64,000 nucleotides of DNA from Styela clava (Eukaryota; Chordata; Ascidiacea; Stolidobranchia; Styelidae): positions 10,011,135-10,075,134 of the forward strand of contig NC_135255.1 in NCBI RefSeq assembly GCF_964204865.1, read 5' to 3'. Shown here one piece after another: positions 37,792 through 52,642 of the stretch (its first letter is position 1; the number at the start of each line of letters is the position of its first letter). The notes under the pieces were generated by a model, which saw only the letters and a program-made list of their open reading frames with translations, was not told where the DNA came from and did no database searches. Both the position numbers and the translations under genes were made by a program.

Positions 37792-40700
37792 ACAGATGAC
37801 AACGTTTGAAGCTGTTAAATATTTAAACAGGCAGAAGATAACTTTATTTCATGAATATTGTTTCATTAGATTAGCTAAAATTTTCAATTTCCTTCGGCAT
37901 CTCAGTAAAAGTCGAATCGTAATTAAACCTCATCCTTTATTGTTGAATATTTTAGCATTCTCAATATATTATTATAACTTAATTACAACATTGTGATTCT
38001 CGTTTCTCTCTAGAGGTTTTGTGGCCGTATTTCGAATTTTGCGCCTTAATTATAACTAAAAATAAAAAACAAACTTTATGAAATGTTTAAAAATGAATTT
38101 AGATCAGAGGACTCGCTATTTATGATTTCAGCATCAGATTTCAATCAGAAACGGAAAATACAAAAATTACTAGATATATATAGATTCATTTTGTTATGAG
38201 ATGAGTCTTCTTTGCTCCCACGTGGGTGAGTGTGAGTGTCCTGACATTGAGCAAATTCTTAAAAAAAGTTGCAGGCCTTCATTGTGGCAAGATTAGGTTG
38301 ATTGACTAAATGTCAGAATTAAAATATTGCGAACAGTACGATGAAACTCAAGAAATGAGATAAACAAAATCATAAGGATAAAACAGGACATCAAAATATA
38401 AAAAGCGAGAGGATTTGATTACTTACTTTTGGCAACTCCATGTTATTCAATTATAATTATAACGAGAAATGTGAATAGGTTCAAAGGCAACATCGTTGAT
38501 ATTGTGTGTAACTAACAATGCCCTGCTGGCTATACCCACAGGACTAAAATTGCCGCTGTGCGAATTTACCAAAAACGTCTGATTCTAATATTTAGGCTAG
38601 CGTAACAACAACGTAGGCTATTGAGTTGTCGGACATTTCTGAGTAATGTGAATCAGACTTTTGTCTGCTATATGTTTATCACAATATATTTTTACGATAT
38701 ACAATGAAAAAAAAAATGTGACAAAAAGATTTTGGTTTAATTTAAAACAATTGATGGCATTTTCAATATTTTTGTGTATTAAATCCACTTGCATAGAGAT
38801 ATTTTTATTAGCTAGAGTTCAGGATTGAAATATTGCATTTTAAACAGCTACAAAGGATTCCACGAAGAAGCAAATTAAATACTTGCGGAGAAAAATATTG
38901 ATTAAAATTATTGAGGATGTTCCTGCAATTTTCCAAGTTTGGTATATTTAAACAAACACGCCATTTTGTCTCATTCTTTAAGTGGCCTGTATTGAGAGAA
39001 TCATTTTTTACTACACAAATCCAAAACATTGCTAAACACAAGCACACAATTCGTGACTCGGGTTTTAGTGACCTATAAAACTGTCGCCGCAGTACAAATT
39101 TTGTTATAATGCCTAGCCCTAGTCAAAGTGTAGCTGGACGTTGCTTCGAAACTTGAAAATATCGCGTACATATGTGCTAAAGACCAAAATAGTAAAAAAG
39201 ACTTTCCATTCAACCTAATCGAAAATTCAATTTTGAATTATTTTTCATTTTATATGGAACATTTCGAGTAGTTTTTGAATTCTGAATAAAATCGGTTTAA
39301 AATTTTATAAAACTGATATAACTTTTTGTGGCGATTATTTTAAGAATGCGACCTCGGAGCCGAGCTTTATCGCCAGAGGTTGAATTTCATTTGCCATATT
39401 GGCTGTAATAAAATGCAACGAAATTGAAAATTGGTGGCTTTTAGTGGCAGTTGTGTGACCGTTTGCCATGTTTGATTTACAGTGGCATATCAATAAACAG
39501 TAAATTTTAACAAATGAAAATAACATTTCATCTAAGATGTTCCCGCTACCTTGCCGTAAATATACTTGCTCATAGTTATCCAGTGGAAGGTCGCTACGCT
39601 ACCCGCGAGGGAAATCATAAGAAATAGTTTAGGAAATAGTAAGGAGCTGACGCACGTTTGATGAAAGATGGATGCGGGAGCGTCGTTGCGCCGGACGACT
39701 GGCGAAAATTCGTCCTGCGCGCTGCCCCTGTACCCTTTAGTCCAGGGGTCGGCAAACTGCGGCCCGCGGGCAAAATGCGACCGCGATCAAATTTTTTGTG
39801 GCCCGCGAACGTCCGGACTTAAGATGAATGAAACAAAAATTTGATTATAAATTTATTAATGTCTTGACTCGGATATACGTGGTACTGCTGTAAGGCGCTT
39901 TTGATAGTAAGTAGCGTCAGTTGTATGTCGTTCACTTGATGTTGGTTGTAATGATAAGTCGAGTTCATTTTGAGTATTTGAAAATAAAAAAACGCCGGGG
40001 AATAAAGGCAAATTTGCGATGAGGACGTTCTTGGGCAGAAAATCTGTTTCTTCTTGCGCATTTTAAAACCAGTTTGCAAGTCAGTATCACAGTTATTCGA
40101 TATTGAACGTCATTACGAAACGTGTCATTGCAAATACGAAATTTGACCCCGAGACCAGAGTTTGCGCTACTACTGATCTGCGCGACAGTGCAATGTGCTC
40201 GTTCAGGGACACATATTGTTGTGAGCTGCTTTATCTAAAATGCATTACGCTAAGAATAAGTTTCGTGCTGGCTTGTTAGATCGTCATTTAGAGTCAAACA
40301 ACGCACTGAGGCACAACTAGGTTGCTATTTAATTGCAACGGTTTGGCCATGACACAGAAAAAACATCATCCTGAATATTGATGATAAAAAAATAAAAACA
40401 ATGTTTTGATTGATAATGTATAATTCAAAAAAGCAACATACACGTCTTACTGTGACACAGAATAGAAGGGGCGTGTGCGCCATAATTTGATGTTTAATGT
40501 GGCAATTGTTCGGAGGTAGAAATCAATAAGGCCCGCACGCTACCTGAAATGTATATATGCGACCCGCGAGTACATTAAGTTTGCCGACCACTGCTTTAAT
40601 CCATGAAGTAGTTTAAATATCACGTCATAAACTTATTCTTTTTAATTACCCTGTATTGCCCAGATATGGCATCTCAATCTATTAACATTCTCGAGATAGG

Positions 40701-42431
40701 ACATAAAATCACCGGAGCGTGACTGAGGGATAGAAGAAAAACAAATTCCGCTTGAAGATGATTTTCCTAGTCATGCCCATGCCTTCAAATTCTTAATAAT
40801 ACCTCTGCAATAAACCAAAATTGCCTGCAATAAACCAAAATTACTGGGGGTAGGGAAAAAAGTCCAAAAACGTTTCAAAATATTTTTCCATCCATGCCCA
40901 TGTCATTAGATTCTTGATAGGACCTCTCTGCTTGAAAGAATGTGTAATCTGGTAAGTTTTGTAGGAATTGAACTGCCTGATTGTTCAGGTGCTGGTAGAA
41001 TAGAATTGTACCTAGAACAGAAACAAGATCCCAGTAGCGTATTCAAATTGGTTCCCCAATTATATCGTCTTTTCCAATTGACAAAGTTGCCTCAAATCCT
41101 GAAGTAAAAGATTTGAGAACGAGTAAATATGTTCTTTTGAACTGAATTCAATTATATTTCAACCACGGGTATTGATGAAAAGCTGACATATATAACACAA
41201 TACAAATGCCGAATACTCACTCGTATCAGTTTGGTCAATTATTAGAACTATACAGTTAGTAAGTACCTTGTTTGGGCAACACACGATGTGGTCGAAAATT
41301 GGATCGATAACGAGGGCTCGAAAATATCGTTCCCTCACTTAAAATGGGAAAACGATCACACAACAAGAGTTTGCGCTAAAGCACATTGTAGAAATTGCCA
41401 AGGTGTTTCTGAGTCGAATATAACTACACCATGAGAAGAAAAATTCTGTTGTATATTTATTCTCAATATCCGCGGTTTTAGCATATTGGGTATGAGGTTT
41501 AATTATCTTCCTGACTTTCATAGCAATAAAAGATGACGTCAATGAAACAATGACAATATTGTATCAAAGTTTTATATATGCCCATCAACAAAAGGGTTGC
41601 GAAGCAAATCGCAAATATTACATGTTTTATGTAATATTACATTATACTTACAGTTTTGGTATACACACTGCTTGGTTGCATTGATACGAATTTTCATATC
41701 GACGATGCTCAATTTCAAGTTTGTAGGCAATAAATAGCAATTCAATTGTACGAATTCATAATATTTCCAAATTAACTTTGCGATTCGTGCAATAAATAAA
41801 AATATAACATACCCGTTGGATCAATGCTCATTAAACTGTATGAGTCAATTTACGTCAAATGCTTTATTACATATTTCAAAGGCTTACAAATTGAAAAATT
41901 GTTACAGCGACGGCAAAGAGTTCTTCATAACAACAACAAAATAGCATATATTACAACAAGTTGATAAAACTGATGTTCGTATTGGCGGGGCCTTCATGAA
42001 TAAAATAGTTTATCAAGGTTCTAAAGTAGTACCGAATACAGAAGATTTCTGACCGTAAATGTTTATTAGTAATGCCCAGACTACATGTGAAAAACTTATA
42101 TATGTGTTGTGTATAACGGCTATTCATTGTGGTTATATAAGGCAGCGTCTCGAAGATCAATTGAAGATGGACATATTTTAATCTGGTGTATATCACTGGT
42201 AACATATTGAAGGTACTCTAAAAAGGCTATGATTTCAGACCTGATAAAAAGCTCATATGCACTCGTTATAATTTTGCATTTTAACAACACGACAAATGCA
42301 ATGTTTTGATTGGCATAGATTTTTACTTTGTTTTGAAAATATCTCACTAAATCTTGAATACAGAAATAAATTGTAATCCACAGATGCCGTTTTAAGAATA
42401 CTGTAGTAGACATCTGATAAGATAGAAAAAT
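37792..42431. other. C-D spacer
   Basis: 4.6 kb, single-copy version of the A-B spacer. Up to about 41990 it follows the first A-B repeat; from about 42010 it follows the second. It holds one family-1 hAT. AATAAA at 38061. No host gene seen. Confidence 0.7.
39743..40593 (-). mobile_element. Non-autonomous hAT element (family 1), C-D spacer
   Basis: Counterpart of the element at 8072-8921, with the same ends and flanks CTTTAGTC (left) and CTTTAATC (right), the right-flank mismatch being shared with that copy. Confidence 0.88.
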
Positions 42432-45400
42432 ATGTCGGAATCTGGTTTCACCTTCTCTGCGGTCGATTACGTCGTGTTTGGATTGATGTTGCTTTTATCA
42501 GTTGCTATCGGAATATATAATGCATATCGTGAACGCAACAGTAATTCTGCTAATGATTATCTGAATGCTACAAAGTAAGAGACAATTTCCATGGTTGAAT
42601 TTGTTAAAAACAGCAACATATTTAAGAAACTCATTATTTGGAATTTTTTTTTTGATTTTTTTTTCGATTTATTTGATGATAAATGTACTAACTTATATTT
42701 ATGTAAAGTGTGAATATTATTTGCTCCGCACGAAATGCATTCATCGCGAAGTGCTTATGATATATATTTATATAACAATGAAAAAAAAATTGCATATCTG
42801 ATATAATTTGCTGATATCTATAGACTATTTTAATATATGTAAATATTGTGATAATAGTTGTACTCGAGCATACTGATTTTTAAACATTTCATTTTCCAAA
42901 TATATTATAATATGTATTTGTTTACGGCAAATAGCAATGGTTGTGTACCGACAGCAAAGGCAAATGATCCTTGTTTTCTAGAGATGATTAGTCAAACACA
43001 CTTTTGACAAGCAACTATCGGACTGTAGTGTTTTTTTTAAATTTTGAAACTTTGCGACGGGTGCAGTAAAAAGCTAATTCATGGACAAACAATAATTGGA
43101 ACGCATACTTGAGTGTATCATTTTCCTGTCATTGTTTATTTGTTACATTTCCTATACAGATCCATGTCGATGTTGCCGGTTGCAATATCATTATGTGTTA
43201 CATATGAATCTGCACTCAATTTACTCTCCACACCCGCAGAAATTTACCTATATGGGTCGATGGCTTCATGGTAAGTTTTATCGGCTGATACTACAGCAAA
43301 ACTAGAAGTGATAAAATATAAGCAAGAGTGTACCAAAAATTTGAATGTTATAAAGAAATGAATTTCTGAGTACACTTTATTCAGGGGATTGATCGCAACG
43401 ATAAGTGCTCCAATAATTGCAGCGCACATTTTCATGCCTACTTACTATGCAGCGGGAATCACAAGCGTGTACGATGTGAGTGTGCTAAGTATATTTGTAT
43501 TCTCATGGCTGATATAACAAACAATAGTTTGATAATTTTGTTTTAGTACTTGAGATTGCGATTCAACAGAGTGACACAAATTTTGGGTACTTTAACGTTT
43601 ATGTCGGGCGCGCTCGTATATTCTGGAGTCAACATGTATGCACCTGCTATTGCATTTGAAGCAGGTTTGATATTATTTCATGAACTATATACAGATGTTT
43701 ATGTTATACTATTATGGAAAGTAGGTACTATATTAAGTCACATACATTCATAAGGTAGATGGTATCAAAAAATATATATATTACCCCCCCCCCCCCCCCC
43801 TCATTACAATCATTCATTTACAAAAATTTCTCCTTCCAGTGTCTGGTTTGAATACCTGGGCAAGTATTCTCGCATGCGGCGTTGTTTGCATCCTTTATAC
43901 AACTTTTGTAAGTATTTTGAACAATTTTATATTTGTTATTACAGCTTTTGACAAGTTGTATTAACTTTAAGTTCTCCTTTGTTGTTTCCTCGAGTTTAAA
44001 TGGAGAACATTTAATTAAAAGAAAGAGACAAAGCAATGGGTCAAAAACTCACTATATGTAATGGATACGAAAAGTTTTTAAAGTGTGTGGTAGTTGATAG
44101 AAAAATATTTACAACTTGACTCCAACAATAATCTAACAGAAGAAACTATTTTTTTTCATCCTAAAATACGATCCCCAAGCATTGATCACTAAGTCAAATC
44201 TAAAATATATTTATTTCAGGGTGGATTCAAAGGAATCGTTTGGACGGATGTGTTTCAATCTTTCGTAATTGTAGTTGGTGTCATAGCAGTCGTTACTAGA
44301 GGCGTTATGATAAATGGAGGATTTGCAGAAATTTGGAACGCCGCTTATGAAGGAGGAAGAATCGATTTTGTGCAGTAAGTGAACATATGTAATGCTATGG
44401 TTACAGTATAATAACTGAAATATCGTAATGCAGCATTTCAGTCATAACAGTTGTGGACCCGTGGACAGTAGATACCGACAGTGGAGATAATATGGTTAGC
44501 AGTACTAGGATTCAATCAGGATTGATAATTTATCACATCCTATATATATATATATATATATAGTGCTAGCACCAAAGCACGTAGCGATCCTATTAAAAAC
44601 TGCATCTACCGGTGGGTAATTGTCATTTAAGTTTTCTCCAAAGGGCTTGAGTCATCTGAATTAAAAATCATTTAATAATTAATAATAATTTAGGTGTGCG
44701 AATCCAATAAACGAATATTTTGCAAATATATTGTTATAATTTTTATTGTTCAAGTTTCGAAACTGATGTTCGGATTCGACATACATTTTGGTCAGTAGTC
44801 ATAGACTCTCTCATAGTTACAACAGCTTCGTACGGAACGTCTCAACCAGCAGTTCAGAGATTTTTTAGTTGCAAAAGTCTGAAAGATTCACAGATGTAAG
44901 TATATTTGCAAAACTCAAAGAGTTTTTGATAAGAGCCTGTTTAGGCCAGTAGTTTAGTAGATTAAAATGCCAAGTACTTTCACATAAAATCTAAAGAGCT
45001 TGTGAAATCGGCTCCACGAAGGCAGATTCCTTAGTTGATTAAAGACAGACTACACTAAACTCTTTTTTTAATCATACGCGACTTCGAAATATTTTAACAT
45101 GGTCCTCTTGGGCTATTTTCTAAATTGATTTACGCTATGAAGGAAACGATAACGAATCAATTAAATAGTGATGAACATTGTAACGACCTTCAGGTTCGAT
45201 TTAATGTTACTGAGAAAAACAAAATTCATGTAATTTATCTGGTATATGTATAAACAAGAATCCTTTAGCTTCGTGCAATACTAGATACGAATTTAAAGTT
45301 AAACATTGACTATAAAGGCCACAAAACGAATAACTGATTGATTGTTGTGCTTGGAACCGGTTTCTCGGTGATTCAATTTAATTGACTATATATTGATCTA

Positions 45401-48400
45401 ATCCAGTGGTCACCAAAGTGTGGGTCGCGACCCCAAGTGGGGTCGTCTTAAATATTTCTGGGGTCGCCGAGTGCCCATCGTTGTCTTTTCTTTTATTATT
45501 TTTATTATGTGTGTGACTTCTCGGCTTAACGCTAGATACTTCAAACAAAAGAATGAATAACAAGCACGCAGACAGGTAATATCATGAGCGATTACGATAA
45601 ATTAATTATGACATCACAATCACAAATTTAGTCCGTGTGAAAAACAGTGTTTCACTGTTAAGTGTCTGCACTGTTAAGTTGAATAACGCTACATAGGCTA
45701 GCAAGTTTCGGTATTTCGAATTGAAGTGACTTCTTTTGTAATAAAGCTATTGCGTAACGACAGTATTTACATTTTAAAGTAAATTGTTATTGTGTCTTAA
45801 ATGTACTGTACAGTGGCCGTTGCTTTTACTGCAAAGCCTCATTTTCCAGACTACCGTCATATTGATAATTACAATTTATTAAATAGCTGATAAACATAAA
45901 AGAAAAATATCGTATGATCAATCTTTTTGAAAGCTTGAGTTTAAGTGCTATGATTCTGCCTAGATCAAAGCACCGAAATCGATTAAACGTAGAACAGATT
46001 TGCGTTGCAAGATCTCGTTGGAAGGAAGCAGTCGCATTCTTCACACTGATTAAATAGGGTTGTTATTAGGTTCTTTTAATAAATTTCCTAATTTGATAAA
46101 TATATTTTTCGTGTCTGTAGGTGAACATATATATATAACTTGGGGTCGCGAGTTCTTATCATACGTAATGAGGTCGTGTATGAAAAAGTTTGAAGACCAC
46201 TGATCTAATCGAAACAGCATTAATTTATCGTTCCGTTTCTTCATGGTTTTAATAAAATTAAGCTAAAATATATTTAGGACTGCATTGGTAAACATTGTTG
46301 GTCATATTATGTTGTATGGAATAGCGTTCCTACTTGCAATCGTTGCTTACGCACATTACAGAGGATGTGATCCGCTTGAGCAAGGATGTATCAGCAAAAT
46401 TGATCAGGTTTGTACATTTTTTGTTGGAATATAGTGTTATAAACACATATTCTTTTAAAGTGAAATTGAGCATATGCTCGAACTTCGCAACCCACTAAAA
46501 TACTTGATAATACTGACATTTAAAAACCACCTAATCTAACGGGATTTCAAAAGTTCCATTTAGGCTACTAGGCTATATACAAATTGAAAATTGGTTCTGG
46601 AAGCCGAACGTGTAAAATCACTTAATAAAAGTTATTACGCAGATTTTTAAACAACATACCACAATGATGCACGCAAACAGATGAAACAAATTTGAAAAAC
46701 AACAAACATATTTAAATAAATTCGACTCTTTTAACTCAAAATTAAATTGACTGAAAAGATTTCCAAAAGCATGAAATTCTTGAATTTCTTTCATATCATT
46801 GTTCTACAAACAGCTATCGCATATTACTTTCAGCCAAAAATAAAGTAATCATTCTCATTTAATCAGATTATCCCACTGCTTGTGATGGATGTATATCACA
46901 ACTATTACGGAATACCCGGGTTGTTCCTGGCCTGCATTTTTGCTGCTACCTTAAGGTAAGTCATGCTTTAGTTTCGAAAATAAAAACAATTCCAATGAAT
47001 ACACTCGTGAATTTGAAATCGGAAGCCCGTTTTCAAACTTCTGCAAATTGAGCAGATACCTTCAACTGCGAAGGTATTAATTATGTACCCAATTGTACCA
47101 TATATATATATATATAATGTGTTTTCTGAAGCTTCAGATAGCCCGAGTTTATTTTGTTTTGTAGTACGATTTCATCAACGATGAATGCATTGGCATCAGC
47201 AGCAATGGATAATATTGTTACACCTTACACAAAATTTAACGAGCGAACTCAATTTTATGTCTCTAAAGGTAAATGTAACATCGTGTTAATCAAATAGCAA
47301 TTTACGTCGAGATTAATAAAGTTCTTCTGGTATGGAAAGTGAAAGTTTAAAAAAAAAACAGCGGATAACAAAGCCTAAATTTTAGCACTTTGTTTGTTTT
47401 AAATGATGAAGTTCATATTTATGTAAATTCCAAGTAACCTTCAAGGTTGGATGAATTATTTTCAAGTTTTTACATTCAGGAATGGTATTTTTCTTTGGCG
47501 TTGTTTGCATCGGGATCGCAGCATTGATGACGAACGCACTTGAAATATATGAAGCAGCACTAAGCTTAATTTCTATCACCATGGGACCATTATTAGGATT
47601 ATTCACTTTAGGAATGCAATTTCCATTCGCAAACTGGAAGGTATGGTTCAATTACCTAAATGATACTCATTCGCAGCAAACAGAACGGTGAGGCCCATTT
47701 TCACGAATACTAAAGAAAACAGGATTAAATTGAAAGGAAATATGATAATAATAAGGCATTCAATATCGAAGTCAATTTTATATCAATTAAATATAGAAAG
47801 TTGAAATACTCAATATATTTAGTTTCACAAACCCTTGTTTGTAGGGAGCTTCTGGTGGTGTGATCTGTGGTATTGCATCAGGGGCCTGGCTCTATTTAGG
47901 AAGGAAAAGCATCACACAGTCGAACGATTTTGTGAGAGCAATGGATGTTACTACAGATCAATGCAATTTCACATGCAACGGAGAAGAGATAGTAACTAAC
48001 TACACTACTCTTGGTTACTGGACAACACCAGTCGATGCAACTACAATTCCAGAAATTTATGATGAAGATGTCCCGTTCTATACACTGTCTTTTCGATACA
48101 TCAGCGCTACTGGTTTTATCGGTTGTATAATCAGCGGTTGTATTATTAGTCTTTTAACCGGTAAGTGAAAAATCTTCCATACAGGTAATAGACAAAACGT
48201 ACTAAATAAATCATATTTGTTTTCTCAAATTTGACAAACCTTGCATCAAAATTCGGTGTTTGGTCAATGAACTCTTTATTACAGCTAATACCTGAAATTT
48301 TTCTATATCCAGGTGGATGGAGAGATCGCCACAAAGTAAATCCGAAGTTATTGAGACCACTTTTCGATCTCTGGATTTTCAGAATATGGATTCCGGAAAA

Positions 48401-48986
48401 AGTCCGAAAGTTTCTACGATTTGGGATTGAATGGAGTGAAGATGGCAACGATGATAAGTTTGGAACAAAATCAGAAAAATATAGAACGGTAAGTACTATA
48501 TAAACTTAAGATAACTATGAATGCAGTCTATTCAGTATTATACGTGAAATTTTTTTCCGAGGGCTCTGTTGAAACTTTCTTTTTAATAGCGTAAGATCTG
48601 TAGTGCAACCAGCTATCCTATGACTAAATATATGATTCAATTTAATGTCAGATTTTCATTTAAGTAACATCCAGTTTATACATATACCCATGCAAAAGCA
48701 TCTCCTAAAAACATGCACTGAACTGTAATGGATTTCATTTCTTTTAAAAATGAATATCACTAAACTGATTACGTTCGCACTAAAATGTAGGAATTGGGAT
48801 ATGCTATTTCGGACATGACAGCCTATGCTTTATATAAAAAGGCTCTATGAATTTTGGAATAAATGCCATATCTTTTCTTAGAAGGAAACAAGTGGCGTTT
48901 ATTCAGTACAGATGGATCCTGGTAATGTTTATGCAAACGAATCATTCGTAGATGACAAAAACGCGGTAAAAATGAGCAGTTTGTAA
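42432..48986 (+). CDS. SLC5A8-like: Copy D: complete SLC5A8-like sodium-coupled solute transporter, 14 exons, 635 aa
   Basis: Exons: 42432-42574, 43160-43270, 43385-43475, 43547-43664, 43840-43907, 44220-44374, 44755-44895, 46278-46407, 46867-46955, 47165-47268, 47480-47640, 47845-48160, 48313-48488, 48882-48986. All splice sites are GT-AG and the frame is intact. It is the near-identical partner of copy B: the same LNTWAS in exon 5, the same GTSQP in exon 7, and the same 799-bp hAT in intron 7. Intron 11 lacks about 50 bp that copy B has after 18436. A C-run in intron 4 (43784-43800) is two bases longer than in B. The 3' end matches copy C more closely than B over part of the 3' flank. It is expected to be a functional Na+-coupled plasma-membrane transporter, substrate unknown. 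A possible AATAAA lies at 49256. Confidence 0.93.
45404..46202. mobile_element. hAT (Charlie-like ends) element in intron 7 of copy D
   Basis: Same element, length and ATCTAATC flanks (45396-45403, 46203-46210) as in copy B, so it predates the block duplication but postdates the split from copy E. Confidence 0.9.
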
Positions 48987-50862
48987 ACAGATGACAACGT
49001 TTGAAGCTGTTAAATATTTAAACAGGCAGAAGATAACTTTATTTCATGAATATTGTTTCATTAGATTAGCTAAAATTTTCAATTTCCTTCGGCATCTCAG
49101 TAAAAGTCGAATCGTAATTAAACCTCATCCTTTATTGTTGAATATTTTAGCATTCTCAATATATTATTATAACTTAATTACAACATTGTGATTCTCGTTT
49201 CACTCCGGAGGTTTTGTGGCCGTATTCCGAATTTTGCGCCCTAATTATAACTAAAAATAAAAAACAAAATTTATGAAATGTTTAAAAATGAATTTAGATC
49301 AGAGGACTCGTTATTTATGATTTCAGCATTTCAATCAGAAACGGAAAATACAAAAAGTACTGGATATATATAGATTCATTTTGTTATGAGATGAGTCTTC
49401 TTTGCTCCCACGTGGGTGAGCGTGAGTGTCCTGACATTGAGCAAATTCTTAAAAAAATTGCAGGCCTTCATTGTGGCAAGATTAGGTTGATTGACTAAAT
49501 GTGAGAATTAAAATATTGCGAACAGTACGATGAAAGACGAGAAATGAGATAAACAGAATCAAAAGGATAAAACAGGACTTCAAAATATAAAAAACGAGAG
49601 GATTTGATTACTTACTTTTGGCAACTCCATGTTATTCAATTATAATTATAACGAGAAATGTGAATAGGTTTGAAGGCAACATTGTTGATATTGCGTGTAA
49701 CTAGCAACGCCCTGCTGGCTATACCCTACGAATTTACCAAAAACGTCTGATTCTAATATTTAGACAACGTAGGGCATAGGCTATTGAGTTGTCGGACATT
49801 TCTGAGTAATGTGAATCAGACTTTTGTCTGCTATATGTTTATCACAATATATTTTTACGATTCATAATGCAATAACATATGTGACAAAAAGATTTTAGTT
49901 TAGTTGTAAACAATTGAGTGCATTTTCAATATTTTTGTATATTAAATCCACTTGCATATTTTTATTATATAGAGATATTTTTATTAGCTTGAGTTCAGGA
50001 TTGAAATATTGCATTTTAAACAGCTACAAAGGGTTTCACGAAAAAGCAAATTGAGTACTTGCGGAGAAAAATATTGAATAATATTATTGAGGATGTTCCT
50101 GCAATTTTCCAAGTTTGGTCTATTTAAACAAACACGCCATTTTGTCTTTTTCTTTCGAGTGGCCTGTATCGAGAGAATCATTTTTACTACACAAATCCAA
50201 AACATTGTTAAACACAAGCACACAATTCCAGACTCGGGTTTTAGTGACCAATAAAATTGTCGCCGTAGTACGAATCTTGTTATAATGCCTAGCCCTAGTC
50301 GAAGTGTAGCTGGACCTTGCTTCGAAACTCGAAAAGATCGTGCACATATTCGCTGAAGACCAAAAATAGTAATGAAGATTTTCCATTCAACTCAATCGAA
50401 AATTAAATTTTGAATTATTATTCATTTTATAGATAACATTTCGAGTCGTTTTTGAATTCTGAATAAAATCGGTTTAAAATTTTATAAAACTGATATAACT
50501 TTTTGTGGCGATTATTTTAAGAATGCGCCTACAGAGCCGAGCTTTATTGCCAGCGGTTGAATTTGTGTATGCGTGTGTGCAGTTATTTGGATATTTAGTA
50601 CTCATTCGTTTTGTGAATGACCTTATTATAATTAGTCGATCGCGAGCTAATTTTAAGATTTTGGTCGTACGCGATCGAAAGCAGGTTGGCCACCTCTGCT
50701 ATACACGATGATATACAAATATGACTACTTTTCCTATGGAACCAATAAATACAGTAGCATACTCAAGATTTTTAACAGAAAATTGTGACAGTTTGTAATA
50801 TACACAAACAGAAAATCTGATTTAATTCATTCAAAGACATGCAATCATTGTTTTATATATAC

Positions 50863-51034
50863 CAGACACGGGCAAAAAACGGCCGCGGACCAAATCCGGC
50901 CCATTGGGTGATTCAGCTTTTTAACATTGTGATTATTGTTTATAAAATGTAATTTTCTACGTCACACTTACATGGCCCGCCAGTCTAGGGGGCAAAATTT
51001 TTAGCCTCTGGTTCAAAAACCTTGCCCACCCCTG
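50863..51034. mobile_element. Short hAT-like remnant, D-E spacer
   Basis: Counterpart of the 172-bp remnant at 21885-22056, starting CAGACACGGGCAAA. Confidence 0.55.
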
Positions 51035-51786
51035 CTTCATTGATATACTGTACAGTGCACATATATCAATTGTGTAGTGTTTGACGAGGCTATAACGGTC
51101 TGGTCTTTGGTGCCTCGGCGGACAAATAGAATTCCAGTTACCAGTATCCACATATAAGTTATATTTAAAAGACTTTGGTTGAGATCTAAGTATACCGGAT
51201 ATATCAGTGTAATTTAGCCCATGGCGACACAAAATCCGATATCGACAAAAAAGCTGATATTATTGATATTCCGGTAAATCTTTAATCTAAAATATGCGAG
51301 AACTATATGACAACACTCTATTATATTGTTCCCTTCTACAGCATTTAAACTACGTACCACCAGAGATGTCCAGAACGATCCAAAATTAATTCGACAAAAA
51401 CGATTAATTGATTCGAAATAACGAGTCTCATGACATTGTATGTATCCATTTGTTGTCCATTTGCTATATTGGCTGTAATAAAATGCAACGAAATTGAAAA
51501 TCGCTGGCTTTCAGTGGCAGTTGTGTGACCGCATGCTATGTTTGATTTACAGTGGCATATCAATAAACAATAAATTATAAAAAATACATTTTATACCGCT
51601 ACCTTGCGTTAAATATACTTTCTCATAGTTATCCAGTGGAAAGTCGCTACGCCACCCGTCATGAGAAATAGTTTAGAAAATAGTAAAAAGCTGACGCACG
51701 TTTGATGAAGAATGGATGCAGGAGCGTCGTTGCGCCGGACGAATGGCGAAAATTCGTCCGGCGCGCTGCCCCTGTACCCTTTAGTC

Positions 51787-52642
51787 AAGGGGTCGGCAAA
51801 CTGCAGCCCGCGGGCCAAATGGGGCCCGCGAACGATTTTTTTGCGACCCGCGATCGTCCGGACTTATCATTCATAAAACAAAAATTTGATTATAAATTTA
51901 TTAATGTCACGACTCGGATATACGTGGTACAGGTAATTTTGTAAAGCGCTTTTGGTGGTAAGTAGCGTCAGTTGTATGTCGTTCACTTGATGTTGGTTGT
52001 AATTATAAGTCGAGTTCTTAAAATATTTTAAAATACAAAAACACCGGAGAATAAAAGCAAATTTGCGATGAGGACTGTTCTCGGACAGAAAATCTGTTTC
52101 TTCTTGCGCAAAAAAAAACAGTTTGCAAGTCAGCATCGCCAGTATTCGATATTAAACGTCATTACGAAACGTGTCATTGCAAATACAAAATTTGACCCCG
52201 ACACCAGAGGTTGCCCTACTACTGATCTGCGCGACAGTGCAGTGCATGTGCTCGTTCGGGGACACATATTGTTGTGAGCTGCTTTATCTAAAATGCATTA
52301 CACTAAGACTAAGTTTCGTGCTGGCCTGTCGTCATTTAGAGTCAGACAACGCACTGCGGGACAACTAGGTTGCTATTTAATTGCAACGGTTTGGTCATGA
52401 CACAGAAAAAAACATCATCCTGAATATTGATGATAAGAAAATAAAAACAATATTTTGTTTGATAATGTATAATTTAAAAAAGCAATAGACACGTCTCACT
52501 CTGACACAGAATAGAAGGGGTGTGTGCGCTATAATTTGATTTTTATTGTGGCAATTGTTCGGAGGCAGAAATCAATGCGGCCCGCACGCTACCTGAAATG
52601 TATATATGCGACCCGCGAGTACATTAAGTTTGCCGACCACTG
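51787..52642 (-). mobile_element. Non-autonomous hAT element (family 1), D-E spacer, uninterrupted
   Basis: Left end AAGGGGTCGGCAAACTGCAG (the same A-for-C first base as in the B-C spacer), right end TTGCCGACCACTG, flanks CTTTAGTC at 51779-51786 and 52643-52650. It shows the target of the 5.3 kb insertion without that insertion (about 52272). Confidence 0.88.
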
